Source: Roseiarcus sp963726105
GTDB taxonomy: Bacteria; Pseudomonadota; Alphaproteobacteria; Rhizobiales; Beijerinckiaceae
Reading direction: 5' to 3'
Length of the DNA: 64,000 nucleotides
Assembly (NCBI GenBank): GCA_963726105.1
Contig: CAVSBJ010000024.1
Coordinates: forward strand, 682,001 to 746,000
In this document: positions 26,344 to 34,257 of the stretch, piece after piece
How positions within the stretch are numbered: position 1 is the first letter of the stretch
How the letters are laid out: each line of letters begins with the position of its first letter
Notes under the pieces: generated by a model
What the model was told of the DNA's origin: nothing
What the model saw: the letters and a program-made list of their open reading frames with translations, nothing else
Database searches by the model: none
Position numbers and translations under genes: made by a program

Positions 26344-27354
26344 TCATTTCGACAGCAGGTTTTGCTTGACCCAATCGAGCGAGTATGTCGGGCTCACAAT
26401 CTGGCCGGAAGGCAACTTGGCGTATTCCTGAAGATTGCTGGCGTTGACCGTCGCGACCGGCATGATCATCATTTTCGGCGCCTTGGCGCCTTCGAGGAGC
26501 GAAACGCCGAGCCACAAGGCCGCGCCGCCGATCCCCGGCGTCGTGTTCATCGAGACCGTCTGATATCCGTTCTTCTTGTTCTCATCGGCCCACCACTTGA
26601 TGAAGTCCGTCCCGCCGCCGCCTTCGATGATCGGCATGTGGTTCACATACCCGTCGCCGTACTGGGTGAACGCCTGCGCGATGCCGACATCGTCGCTGCC
26701 GCCCTGTCCCAAAACGGCGTCAACGTGCGGCAGGCTGGGGAGGACGTTGGCGATCGCCGATTGCGCCACCGAGGCCGTGGCCTGACCGTAGACCGTGGCG
26801 ACGACCTTGATGTCCGGATTTTTCTTCAGGACGTTGACCTGGGCGTTGTACATGTCGTTGTCAGGCGCCGATCCCTTGACGCCTCGCACCTGGATGACGT
26901 TGCCCTTTCCGTTCAGCATCTTGAAGATCGCTTCGGCTTGTTGGGCTTTGTAGCCTTTGAAATCGAAGTTGAGCTGGTAATTGCACGGCGCGTTGGCGAT
27001 CGAGTCGAACGAGATCACGATGATTCCGGCCTTGCACGCCTTCTCGATCACGCCATTGACCGCAGTTTCGGAAGCCGCGTCGACGAGCAGCACGTCGACC
27101 TTCTTGAGGATCAGTTCGCCAATCTGGCTGTTTTGCTGGGCAACCGAGCCGTCGCCGTTCATCACGATGTAATCGGCGATCTTGCCCTCGCTCTTGGCTT
27201 GTTTGGCGGCCGCCTCAAACGCCTCGACCATCTGGTGGCGCCAGGTGTTTCCGTAATAGGCGTTCGATAGGGCAATGACCGGCGCTTGAGGCGTCGCGGT
27301 TGCCGGCGCGGCCGAAAGCGTCAGAACAGCGAGTACGCTGAGTGCGGATCTCAT
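26344..27354 (-). CDS. Sugar-binding periplasmic protein of ABC transporter
   Basis: This is a ribose/xylose-class substrate-binding protein (Peripla_BP_4 type). ATG at 27354 follows a strong GGGAGGAG and gives a Sec signal peptide (MRSALSVLAVLTLSAAPATA) and about 316 mature residues. Family segments include VIALSNAYYGNTWRHQMVEA, IVMNGDGSVAQQNSQIGELI, VDVLLVDAASETAV, GIIVISFDS and GNVIQVRGVKGSAPDNDM. Longer in-frame starts would put the signal inside the protein and are rejected. Because the operon is divergent from a GntR regulator and near D-apionate-type catabolic genes, the ligand is inferred to be a branched sugar or its acid. The ligand itself cannot be read from sequence. Confidence 0.9.
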   Translation of the reverse strand: MRSALSVLAVLTLSAAPATATPQAPVIALSNAYYGNTWRHQMVEAFEAAAKQAKSEGKIADYIVMNGDGSVAQQNSQIGELILKKVDVLLVDAASETAVNGVIEKACKAGIIVISFDSIANAPCNYQLNFDFKGYKAQQAEAIFKMLNGKGNVIQVRGVKGSAPDNDMYNAQVNVLKKNPDIKVVATVYGQATASVAQSAIANVLPSLPHVDAVLGQGGSDDVGIAQAFTQYGDGYVNHMPIIEGGGGTDFIKWWADENKKNGYQTVSMNTTPGIGGAALWLGVSLLEGAKAPKMMIMPVATVNASNLQEYAKLPSGQIVSPTYSLDWVKQNLLSK

Positions 27355-27406
27355 TGGCTCCTCCCATGGCGCGTTGCGCCCCATATTGCTCGAGGCGCTT
27401 ATTGCG

Positions 27407-27420
27407 TACATAGTATACCA
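27407..27420 (-). promoter_or_regulatory. Candidate GntR operator before the ABC operon
   Basis: Read on the minus strand this is TGGTATACTATGTA, 53-66 bp upstream of the binding-protein start and in the divergent region shared with the GntR gene. TGGTATAC is one half of the UxuR/ExuR-type FadR-subfamily operator (TTGGTATACCAA in known members). The same nine bases TGGTATACT recur before the RuBisCO-like operon. Confidence 0.5.
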
Positions 27421-27519
27421 GTTGACGCGTTGGCAAGCTTCGATTGGGCGGACACTTCTTTTGCATGCTTTGCCGACGCGCGAGACGCGGGCGCCCAAGG
27501 AGCCTGAATTCCCTGCCGA

Positions 27520-28291
27520 TTGGTGTCGGAGATTCTCGTGTTTGACGGTCGAGGGCAGATGCAGCGCGCGTCCCCAACAAAGCGGGACCCAGTGGCGCGG
27601 CCAAAGTTGGCTGAACTCGTCCAGAACCGGCTGCTTGCGGTGATCAAGGCCGAAAACCTGCAGCCCGGAGACGCTCTCCCGTCCGAGCGCGAGTTGATGC
27701 AGAGCTATGCCGTGGGGCGCCCTTCAATTCGCGAGGCGATGCAGAATCTGAAGCGCATGGGTCTCATCGAGATCAACCACGGTGAGAGGCCGAGAGTGGC
27801 CGCGCCGTCGTTCGAGCGGATGCTCGCCGACATGAGCGAGACGATGCGCCATGTTCTCATGAACTCGCCCGCAACTCTTGACCATTTGAAGGAGGCGCGG
27901 GCGTCGTTCGAAATGACCATCGCGCAGATCGCGGCGCGAAGGCGGACCATTGAGGATGTTGAAGACTTACGCTGGGTTCTAGCCGAGCAGGAGCGGGCGC
28001 GGCTCGAACTCGAACGCTTTCCTCGAAGCCGATGGCCGGTTTCATCATCGCATCGCCGTCATGACCGGCAATCCGATATTTGCTCAGTTGAGCCAGGCGC
28101 TCTTCGCGTGGCTCGCGCGCTTTCATTTCGATCTGGTTCGCAAGCCGGGCCTCGAACAGCTGACGCTTGCCGAGCATCGCCAAATTCTGGAAGCGATCGC
28201 GCGCGGGGAACCGCAGGAGGCCGCGAGACTTACTGGCGACCATTTGAACCGGGCCAATACGCTTTACAATCAAGCCAACTTTCGCGCATGA
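27520..28291 (+). pseudogene. GntR/FadR-family transcriptional regulator with a frameshift
   Basis: The N-terminal winged helix is clear: KLAELVQNRLLAVIKAENLQ, PGDALPSERELMQSYAVGRP, SIREAMQNLKRMGLIEI. The ligand-binding FCD part continues (LKEARASFEMTIAQIAARRR), but the frame breaks near 28005-28020. A one-base shift restores FLEADGRFHHRIAVMTGNPI and then TLAEHRQILEAIARGEPQEA, ending at TGA 28289-28291. FCD metal-ligand histidines (FHHRI, EHRQI, GDHL) are split across the two frames. Possible starts are TTG 27520, GTG 27523 and ATG 27559. It lies between the ABC importer and the RuBisCO-like operon, which it probably controls. Either a recent inactivation or a sequence error. Confidence 0.8.
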
Positions 28292-28334
28292 CCCCGCCGC
28301 CTCTTTAGCCTAAGGGTTGTTCGCGCTGCCACGC

Positions 28335-28352
28335 TGGTATACTGAGTATGTA
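28335..28352 (+). promoter_or_regulatory. Candidate GntR operator before the RuBisCO-like operon
   Basis: TGGTATACTGAGTATGTA shares its first nine bases with the motif at 27407-27420 and is a partial inverted repeat (ATAC-TGA-GTAT). It ends ten bases before the small ORF that precedes the RuBisCO-like gene. The two copies bracket the regulator gene, consistent with one regulator acting on both operons. Confidence 0.5.
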
Positions 28353-28362
28353 AGCGTTCTCA

Positions 28363-28494
28363 ATGGAAAACCAGCTCAAAATGATGTTCGGCGGATCCGC
28401 GCGGCGCGCCGAGGGGCTGAACCCACTGGCCGATCCGCGTCGTTGTCCGCTTGAATTCGTCGATCTTTTGAAATCACGGGAGAACGCGCCGTGA
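28363..28494 (+). CDS. Small ORF (43 aa) overlapping the RuBisCO-like gene start
   Basis: ATG at 28363 opens an uninterrupted frame of 43 codons, starting MENQLKMMFGGSARRAEGLN and ending DLLKSRENAP. Its TGA (28492-28494) overlaps the GTG start of the next gene as GTGA, a layout typical of translational coupling. There is no strong ribosome site before the ATG. The product has no signal peptide and no known domain. It could be a small partner protein, a leader peptide that tunes translation of the RuBisCO-like gene, or a chance frame. I do not recognise it. Confidence 0.4.
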   Translation: MENQLKMMFGGSARRAEGLNPLADPRRCPLEFVDLLKSRENAP

Positions 28495-29750
28495 GCGTCG
28501 AGCGCATTGAAGCGGACTACTTGATCGAATCCGCTTACGACCTCCGGAAAGCTGCCGAAATCATGGCTGGTGAACAGTCTTCTGGAACTTTCGTGCCCGT
28601 TCCCGGCGAAACCCCGGAGCTCAAGGCGCGCTCAGCGGCTCGCGTCGAGACTCTGGAAGTACTTGCCGAAGCTGACGAGCCGAGCCTTCCCGGATCCGGC
28701 GCGCCCCGCGAAGGCGGTCGACGGCAGAGGGCGCGCGCCACCCTTTCCTGGCCGCTCGACAATGTCGGCCCTTCGCTGCCCAACCTGATGGCGACCGTCG
28801 CCGGCAATCTGTTCGAGCTCAAACAATTCTCGGGTCTGCGCATTCTCGACATGCGGTTGCCCGACGCATTTGCGAGCGCTTATCCCGGCCCGAAATTTGG
28901 CGTGGAGGGCACTCGCAAGCTGACTGGCGTGAGCGGGCGCCCGTTGATCGGCACCATCGTCAAGCCGTCGATTGGCTTCACGCCCGAGCAGACGGCCGAG
29001 CTTGTGAATGTGTTGTGCGCGGCTGGTATCGACTTCATCAAGGACGACGAATTGCAGTCGGATGGCGCGCTATGCTCGTTCGACGAGCGCGTGCGCGTGG
29101 TGATGCGCGTCATCGACCGCCATGCGCAGCGCAGCGGCCGCAAGGTCATGTTTGCGTTCAACCTTACGGGAGAGATCGACGAAATGCGCCGCCGCCACGA
29201 TCTCGTGGAAGGCCTCGGCGGCACCTGTGTGATGGCGAGCCTCAACTCGGTTGGGGTTGTAGGAATGATCGCGCTCGGGCGTCACGCCCGCTTGGCCGTT
29301 CATGCGCACAGGAACGGCTGGGGCTATCTGTCGCGCCACCCTGCGCTGGGCTGGTCTTATGTCGCGTGGCAGAAAATCTGGCGCCTCGCCGGCGCCGATC
29401 ACATGCATGTCAATGGGCTCGCCAACAAATTTAGCGAATCCGACGAGAGCGTGATCGCCTCGGCGCGCGCCTGCCTCACGCCTATGTTCGACGCGAAACC
29501 TTGCACCGTGATGCCGGTGTTTTCTTCCGGTCAATCGGCGCGACAGGCAGCGGGGACGCTCGCGGCGCTCGGCTCGACTGATCTCATTTTTGCCGCTGGG
29601 GGCGGCATCATGGGCCACCCCGGCGGTCCCGCGGAAGGCGTGCGCGCGCTAAGGGAAGCCTTCGAGGCGGCGATGGCCGGTGTTCCCGCCGAACGATACG
29701 CCTCAACACATCCCTCGCTTGCCGCAGCTCTCAAGATGACCTTTGCATGA
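28491..29750 (+). CDS. RuBisCO-like protein, probable 3-oxo-isoapionate-4-phosphate enzyme
   Basis: This is a RuBisCO large-subunit homologue of 419 residues. Landmarks are GTIVKPSIGF (Lys158, matching the catalytic lysine in GTI-K-P), GIDFIKDDEL (Lys184 in the position of the carbamylated lysine, then DDE), VHAHRNGWG (His271/273), and the phosphate loops SSGQSA and AAGGGIMGHPGG. It lacks the N-terminal layout of true RuBisCO. The next two genes, a DUF1537 kinase and an ApnO-like dehydrogenase, match published D-apionate pathways in which such proteins act as decarboxylase (OiaX) or transcarboxylase/hydrolase (OiaT) on 3-oxo-isoapionate 4-phosphate. Which of the two applies cannot be told here. 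GTG start with GGGAG eight bases before. Confidence 0.85.
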   Translation: MSVERIEADYLIESAYDLRKAAEIMAGEQSSGTFVPVPGETPELKARSAARVETLEVLAEADEPSLPGSGAPREGGRRQRARATLSWPLDNVGPSLPNLMATVAGNLFELKQFSGLRILDMRLPDAFASAYPGPKFGVEGTRKLTGVSGRPLIGTIVKPSIGFTPEQTAELVNVLCAAGIDFIKDDELQSDGALCSFDERVRVVMRVIDRHAQRSGRKVMFAFNLTGEIDEMRRRHDLVEGLGGTCVMASLNSVGVVGMIALGRHARLAVHAHRNGWGYLSRHPALGWSYVAWQKIWRLAGADHMHVNGLANKFSESDESVIASARACLTPMFDAKPCTVMPVFSSGQSARQAAGTLAALGSTDLIFAAGGGIMGHPGGPAEGVRALREAFEAAMAGVPAERYASTHPSLAAALKMTFA

Positions 29751-31138
29751 CAGAACGCGCCGGCCTTCCCGCCGGGGTCCTGGTCGCTTTCTACGGCGAC
29801 GATTTCACTGGCTCGTCCGCCGTCATGGAGGTTATGACCTTCGCCGGATTGCCAGCGGTGATGTTTGTCGAGACGCCGACGCCTAAGCAGCTCGAGCGCT
29901 TTCGCAGCTACCGGGCGATCGGAATCGCCGGCGTCGCTCGGGCGATGCCGCCCAGCTGGATGGACGCCAACTTGCCCGGCGCTTTTCGCGCGCTCGCCGC
30001 ACTCAAGGCGCCGGTGACGCACTACAAGGTCTGTTCAACGCTCAACTCCTCGCCAACCGTCGGGTCGATCGGCCGTGCGATCGACATCGGTGCGCCCATC
30101 TTCGGCGACACGCCTGGGGCCGCGAACTGGCAGCCGCTCATCGTCGCCGCGCCGACGATTGGACGCTACCAGGCATTTGGCAATCTCTTCGCCGCGTCCG
30201 GCGACTGCGTCTATCGCCTCGACCGCCATCCGGTCATGCAACGGCACCCGATCACGCCCATGGACGAGGCTGACGTCGGGCGGCACGTCGGAAAGCAAAC
30301 GTCGCGCGCGATCGGTCTCATTGATTTCGCCGCGATGAAGAGCGGCGCAGGTCTCGCGCGGTTCGACATAGAGCTCAAGCAGGGACGGTCTCTGCTCGCC
30401 CTCGACATTGTCGACGATGAAACGCTGCAATGGGTCGGAGCGTTGATGTGGGGGCGGCGCGACGGCTCGCTTTTCGCCATCGGTTCACAGGGAGTCGAAT
30501 ATGCGCTCGTCGCGCATTGGCGCGCCAAGGGCTGGCTTCCGATCGTGGCAGGGCAAAACACGGCCTCTGAACAGTCGCAGATCGTCGCCGTTTCGGGTTC
30601 GGTCTCACCGATCACCGCTTCGCAGATCGACTGGGCGGACGCGAACGGCTTCGATCTCATCGCCTTCGCCGCCGAAGCAAGCCTCGACAAGCATCGCTGG
30701 CAGGCCGAAATCGACGCGACGGCCAAGCGGGCGCGAGCCACGCTCTCAAGCGGGCGCTCCCCGCTTGTCTTGACTGCGCGCGGCCCCAATGACGAAGCCA
30801 TAACTCGATTTCGAGCAGAGCTCGCTGCCTCGGGGTGCGATCCTCTAGAGATAAACGCGCGAATTGGCGGCGGCCTTGGCGAAATTGTCAGGCGTCTCAT
30901 CGGTGCAACCCGCGTCAAGCGCGCCGCGGTTTCGGGGGGCGACACCTCCGGTTTCGCGATGCGCACGCTCGGCGCCTACGCGCTCGAAGCGATCGCGCCA
31001 ATCGCGCCCGGAGCTCCGCTCTGCCGCGTTTTCTCGACCGATCCGAAAGTGGATGGGATCGAGATCGCGCTCAAGGGCGGGCAAATGGGCAAAGTGGATT
31101 TTTTCGGATCAGTTCGCACAGGACGCGCGACAGCTTAA
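29747..31138 (+). CDS. oiaK: Four-carbon acid sugar kinase family protein (DUF1537), probable 3-oxo-isoapionate kinase
   Basis: The ATG overlaps the stop of the RuBisCO-like gene (ATGA), so the two are coupled. The 463-residue protein has the DUF1537 N-terminal substrate-binding motif AFYGDDFTGSSAVMEVMTFA and, in the C-terminal nucleotide-binding part, LVLTARGPND and the conserved AAVSGGDTSGFAMRTLG, followed by LKGGQMG near the end. This family phosphorylates acid sugars with ATP. In D-apionate catabolism the member next to a RuBisCO-like protein phosphorylates 3-oxo-isoapionate. The family call is firm; the substrate follows from its neighbours. Confidence 0.8.
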   Translation: MTERAGLPAGVLVAFYGDDFTGSSAVMEVMTFAGLPAVMFVETPTPKQLERFRSYRAIGIAGVARAMPPSWMDANLPGAFRALAALKAPVTHYKVCSTLNSSPTVGSIGRAIDIGAPIFGDTPGAANWQPLIVAAPTIGRYQAFGNLFAASGDCVYRLDRHPVMQRHPITPMDEADVGRHVGKQTSRAIGLIDFAAMKSGAGLARFDIELKQGRSLLALDIVDDETLQWVGALMWGRRDGSLFAIGSQGVEYALVAHWRAKGWLPIVAGQNTASEQSQIVAVSGSVSPITASQIDWADANGFDLIAFAAEASLDKHRWQAEIDATAKRARATLSSGRSPLVLTARGPNDEAITRFRAELAASGCDPLEINARIGGGLGEIVRRLIGATRVKRAAVSGGDTSGFAMRTLGAYALEAIAPIAPGAPLCRVFSTDPKVDGIEIALKGGQMGKVDFFGSVRTGRATA

Positions 31139-31150
31139 TGGAGGAACGAC

Positions 31151-31999
31151 GTGACGAAGATCGCACTGCTAGGCGCCGGCGGAAAGATGGGCGTGCGCCT
31201 GTCGACCAATCTCAAGGACACCCGGTTCGACGTGGATCACGTCGAAGTCTCTGAAGAAGGGCGCGCCCGTCTCAAGCGGACGCTCGGAATCGAATGCATG
31301 GAGCAGGGTCAGGCGGTTTCGTCCGCCGACGCAATTGTCATGGCCGTGCCGGACCGGCTGATCGGCGAGATCCTCAAGACGTTCGTCAAAGAGCTCCGCC
31401 CCGGCGCCAAGCTCGTCATGCTCGACGCGGCGGCTCCGCACGCGGGCGAATTGCCGGAGCGTGACGACATCACATATTTCGTCACGCATCCGTGCCACCC
31501 GCCCATCTTCAACGATGAAACCGAGCCAAAAGCGAAAGCCGACTATTTCGGCGGAGTTCACGCCAAGCAGCATATTGTCTGCGCGCTGATGCAAGGGCCG
31601 GATTCGCACTACGCCGAATGCGAGGAGATCGCGCGTGAGATTTATAAGCCGGTGATGCGCGCGCACCGGTGCACGGTGGAGCAGCTCGCCATCTTGGAAC
31701 CGGCGCTGTCGGAGACGGTCGGCGCGACGTTCGCGCTCGCGCTCAGAGAGGCGACGGATGAGGCTGTCCGCCGCGGAGTACCGAAACAGGCCGCGATCGA
31801 CTTCATCATTGGCCATCTCAACATTGAGCTCGCGATTGCGTTCGGAATTTTTCCCGAAGGCAAGTTCTCGGATGGCGCCCTGCAGGCGATCGACAAGGCG
31901 AAGCCGGTGATATTTCGTGAGGGATGGCTCGACCGCGTTTTCGCCCCGGCGGCTGTCCTCAAGTCGGTCAAGGACATCAGTGAGGCTCCGACTCCGTGA
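31151..31999 (+). CDS. apnO: D-apionate oxidoisomerase-like NAD-binding dehydrogenase
   Basis: A 282-residue protein with an N-terminal Rossmann fold (KIALLGAGGKMGVRLSTNL, residues 3-21) and characteristic blocks YFVTHPCHPPIFNDET, KQHIVCALMQGPDSHY, and MRAHRCTVEQLAILEPALSE. These blocks recall ApnO, which oxidises and isomerises D-apionate to 3-oxo-isoapionate by migration of a hydroxymethyl group. GTG at 31151 has GGAGG six bases before it and lies 12 bp after the kinase, so the three enzymes form one operon. The set would carry D-apionate through oxidoisomerisation, phosphorylation and cleavage. Upstream apiose dehydrogenase and lactonase genes are not in the window. Confidence 0.75.
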   Translation: MTKIALLGAGGKMGVRLSTNLKDTRFDVDHVEVSEEGRARLKRTLGIECMEQGQAVSSADAIVMAVPDRLIGEILKTFVKELRPGAKLVMLDAAAPHAGELPERDDITYFVTHPCHPPIFNDETEPKAKADYFGGVHAKQHIVCALMQGPDSHYAECEEIAREIYKPVMRAHRCTVEQLAILEPALSETVGATFALALREATDEAVRRGVPKQAAIDFIIGHLNIELAIAFGIFPEGKFSDGALQAIDKAKPVIFREGWLDRVFAPAAVLKSVKDISEAPTP

Positions 32000-32090
32000 A
32001 CGGTTTCGGCCCGCCCTGCCCGCGACGTTGTCGGAGGACATAGCGGGCGTCTCCCAGTTTTCCACGGCGAAGATCGCTTCGCCCGCTTTA

Positions 32091-33138
32091 AAGCGCGATC
32101 TGGTTAGGCTGAAGCGTAGCCTGCATTTATGAAGTAGTTGGCGCATTCGGTTGGGGTGAAGCAATCGAGCAGGGCGCCGATGGTTCGCCAGGTCTCGTCG
32201 ATTGTTCGAGCGTCGGCCTTGCGCAGGAGGGTCTTCATTTTGGCGAAGGCCTGTTCGATCGGGTTGAGGTCGGGCGAGTGGGCGGGCAGGAAGAAGAGCT
32301 TGGCGTTGGCGGCGCGGATGGCGCCGCGAACGGCGCGGCCCTTATGACTGCCGAGGTTATCCATGACGACAATGTCGTCCGGCTTAAGGATCGGGACGAG
32401 AACCTGCTCGACATAGGCGCGGAAGCTCATGCCATTGATCGGTCCGTCGATGACGCAGGGCGCGGTGAGGCCGTCGCAACGCAAAGCCGCCAGGAAGGTG
32501 AGGGTCCGCCATTTGCCGAAGGGCGCTTTGGCGACGAGGCGCTGGCCTCTGGCGCATCGGCCGTGGATGCGCGTCATGTTGGTTTTGGCCCAGGTCTCGT
32601 CGATGAAGACGAGCCGCTTCGGATCGATCGTCGCCTGACGCGCCTTCCACCGCTCACGCCGCCTGGCGACGTCCGGCCGGTCCTGTTCGGAGGCGCGAAG
32701 GCTTTTTTTTGAACGTCACGCCTTCGTGCTGGAGAAAATGCCAAAGCGCGTAATAGCTCACCACCAGGCCGCGGTCGGCCAGCTCCTTAAGCCGAGCGCG
32801 CAGCGTGAGATCCGGCTTCTCGGCGATCCGCGAGAGAGCCCAATCGCGCTCACGCGCCACAAGATAGGGCCTGCGCCCGCCCATCTTCAGCGCCGCCGGA
32901 CTGCCGATAGCGCGCTGGCGCTGCGACCACTTCACGACGCTCGCCACGCTGATCATGAACGTCCTGGCTGCCGAACGGCAGGACTGACCCGCCGTGACCG
33001 CCGCCATCACCCGCTCGCGCAGGTCCAAAGAATAAGCTCGAGCCATCCCTGCTGGCCTCCAAGCCCAGCCAGCAGATTTGAATCTGACTCGCGCCCTCTT
33101 GGGAATCCCCCGCAATTCAGCCAAAGCAGATCGCGCGC
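32091..33138 (-). mobile_element. IS630-family insertion sequence with recognisable ends
   Basis: About 1.05 kb, bounded by imperfect inverted repeats. The left end reads GCGCGATCTGGTTAGGCTGA from 32093; the reverse complement of the right end (to 33136) reads GCGCGATCTGCTTTGGCTGA. TA lies just outside each end (32089-32090 and 33139-33140), the IS630 target dinucleotide. It carries one transposase gene in two frames on the minus strand. It sits between the apionate-type operon and the TetR gene without breaking either. Confidence 0.85.
32104..33046 (-). pseudogene. IS630 transposase split at an eight-A tract
   Basis: The first frame starts at 33046 (MARAYSLDLRERVMAAVTAG), contains the helix-turn-helix and ends soon after GVTFKKKPS. 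The second frame carries SLRASEQDRPDVARRRERWK, the catalytic domain (RLVFIDETWAKTN, VVMDNLGSHKG, LPAHSPDLNPIEQAFAKMKT) and the end YFINAGYASA. All three DDE residues are present. The switch lies at a run of eight A on the coding strand (near 32705); seven would give the usual in-frame TFKKSLRASEQ. A homopolymer slip in DNA or an artefact is likely; slippage during expression could still make some full-length protein. Confidence 0.8.
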
Positions 33139-33200
33139 TAATGGTCAGCCGCGCCGCGACGGTCAGCACATAGGCTGAAGCGCGAGCCTGCGCCCGGCGC

Positions 33201-33845
33201 TCAGTGCGGGCTCGATTCGGGCTCGCGGGTCTCGCGAAGCGGAACACCAAAGGAGGCGATCACGCCCCGGCTGGTGCGCACGAGATTGGCGCTGGGGCCA
33301 TTTGTTCCGACACTGCGTCGGCTCACCCGCGCGCCCTCGATTAGGAGAAAAAGTGTGTCGGCGAGAAGCTCCGGCTGCGAAGCGCCGGCCGCCTTGCACA
33401 GATTCGTCAGGCGCTCACGCTGACGCATCTTGAATTCCTCGATCACGCGAAGACCGGGATGACCCTGCTCCGTCAATTCGATCGCAGCATTGGCGAGATC
33501 GCAGCCCCGCTCGTCCCCGGCGATGAAGACAGCGGCCTTGTCCATGAAGCCGTAAAGCTGACCAGCCGGATCTCCGGGGTTCTGGGCCTCGATATCCGCC
33601 CAGATTTCGTCAGACTTTCGCCCTTTGTAGGTCAGATATTCGAGAATTAGCTCGTCTTTCGAATCGAAATGGCGGTAAAGCGCCATCTTGCTGGTGCCCG
33701 CGGCCTCGGCGATCGCTTCGACGCCCACGCCCCGAATGCCCTTGCGGTGGAAGAGGTCCTGCGCGCAGTCGAAAATGCGGTCACGAGGCTTCCCGGTCCT
33801 GCAAATTTGTACCTCAGGATCCGAACTCGATTTTTCTTTGTTCAT
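33201..33845 (-). CDS. TetR/AcrR family transcriptional regulator
   Basis: This 214-residue repressor has a typical N-terminal TetR DNA-binding domain: RDRIFDCAQDLFHRKGIRGV followed by the helix-turn-helix AIAEAAGTSKMALYRHFDSKDEL. The C-terminal part (about 80-200) is the ligand pocket and dimer region (GCDLANAAIELTEQGHPG, LTNLCKAAGASQPELLADTL). It is divergent from an RND efflux operon across a region with tandem palindromes, so it probably represses that operon and itself until a drug or other ligand binds. The ligand is unknown. Confidence 0.88.
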   Translation of the reverse strand: MNKEKSSSDPEVQICRTGKPRDRIFDCAQDLFHRKGIRGVGVEAIAEAAGTSKMALYRHFDSKDELILEYLTYKGRKSDEIWADIEAQNPGDPAGQLYGFMDKAAVFIAGDERGCDLANAAIELTEQGHPGLRVIEEFKMRQRERLTNLCKAAGASQPELLADTLFLLIEGARVSRRSVGTNGPSANLVRTSRGVIASFGVPLRETREPESSPH

Positions 33846-33863
33846 GATGCTTGACGAACCCGT

Positions 33864-33898
33864 TACCGATCGGTATCAGAGAGCGATACCGACCGGTA
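33864..33898. promoter_or_regulatory. Tandem palindromes, candidate TetR operators
   Basis: TACCGATCGGTA (33864-33875) is a perfect 12-bp palindrome and TACCGACCGGTA (33887-33898) a one-mismatch copy. Their centres are 23 bp apart, about two helical turns. Nested between them is GGTATC-N7-GATACC. The block begins about 20 bp upstream of the TetR start and lies before the divergent efflux genes, where autoregulated TetR operators usually sit. Confidence 0.65.
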
Positions 33899-33964
33899 CC
33901 ACCCTGCGCTTGTAGAGTCAAACCGCGGGTAGGACCGGGCGCCCGAGTCGAAAGGAATACCGCA

Positions 33965-34228
33965 ATGGCGTACCGCGCCCAGACAATCGACGACCTTCTG
34001 GCGGACTCGCTCATTCAGAAGGTCATGCTCGCCGACCGTGTGGAGCCGCAAGCTCTGAAGACCCTGCTGGACGGGACGGCCCGTCGCATCTCCGAGTCCC
34101 GGCGCGCGGCCACCGTGCAGGTGGGGCAGGATCTCGGTCGCCGCGGCTTTTTTCGCGGACCCCTCCTCCTGATGCGGCCGACGACACGGACGACCGGCGG
34201 CGAATGCGGAGCCTCCCTCTGCAGCTGA
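33965..34228 (+). CDS. Small hypothetical protein upstream of the RND genes
   Basis: ATG at 33965 with AAAGGA nearby opens 87 codons: MAYRAQTIDDLLADSLIQKV, MLADRVEPQALKTLLDGTAR, RISESRRAATVQVGQ and a low-complexity tail. The first 60 residues look like a small soluble helical protein of a kind I recall from other Hyphomicrobiales; the tail (RGFFRGPLLLMRPTTRTTGG) is less convincing. It lies between the TetR operators and the RND permease and would be first in that transcript. Function is unknown. Confidence 0.5.
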   Translation: MAYRAQTIDDLLADSLIQKVMLADRVEPQALKTLLDGTARRISESRRAATVQVGQDLGRRGFFRGPLLLMRPTTRTTGGECGASLCS

Positions 34229-34257
34229 CCCTATTCCGGTAAAGCCGAGGCGCTCCC

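Noticed and set aside
33171..33191. TAGGCTGAAGCG near the right outside of the IS630, resembling the sequence at 32105-32116 inside its left end
   Set aside because: It is in direct, not inverted, orientation and lies outside the mapped right end; possibly a scrap of another copy or chance.
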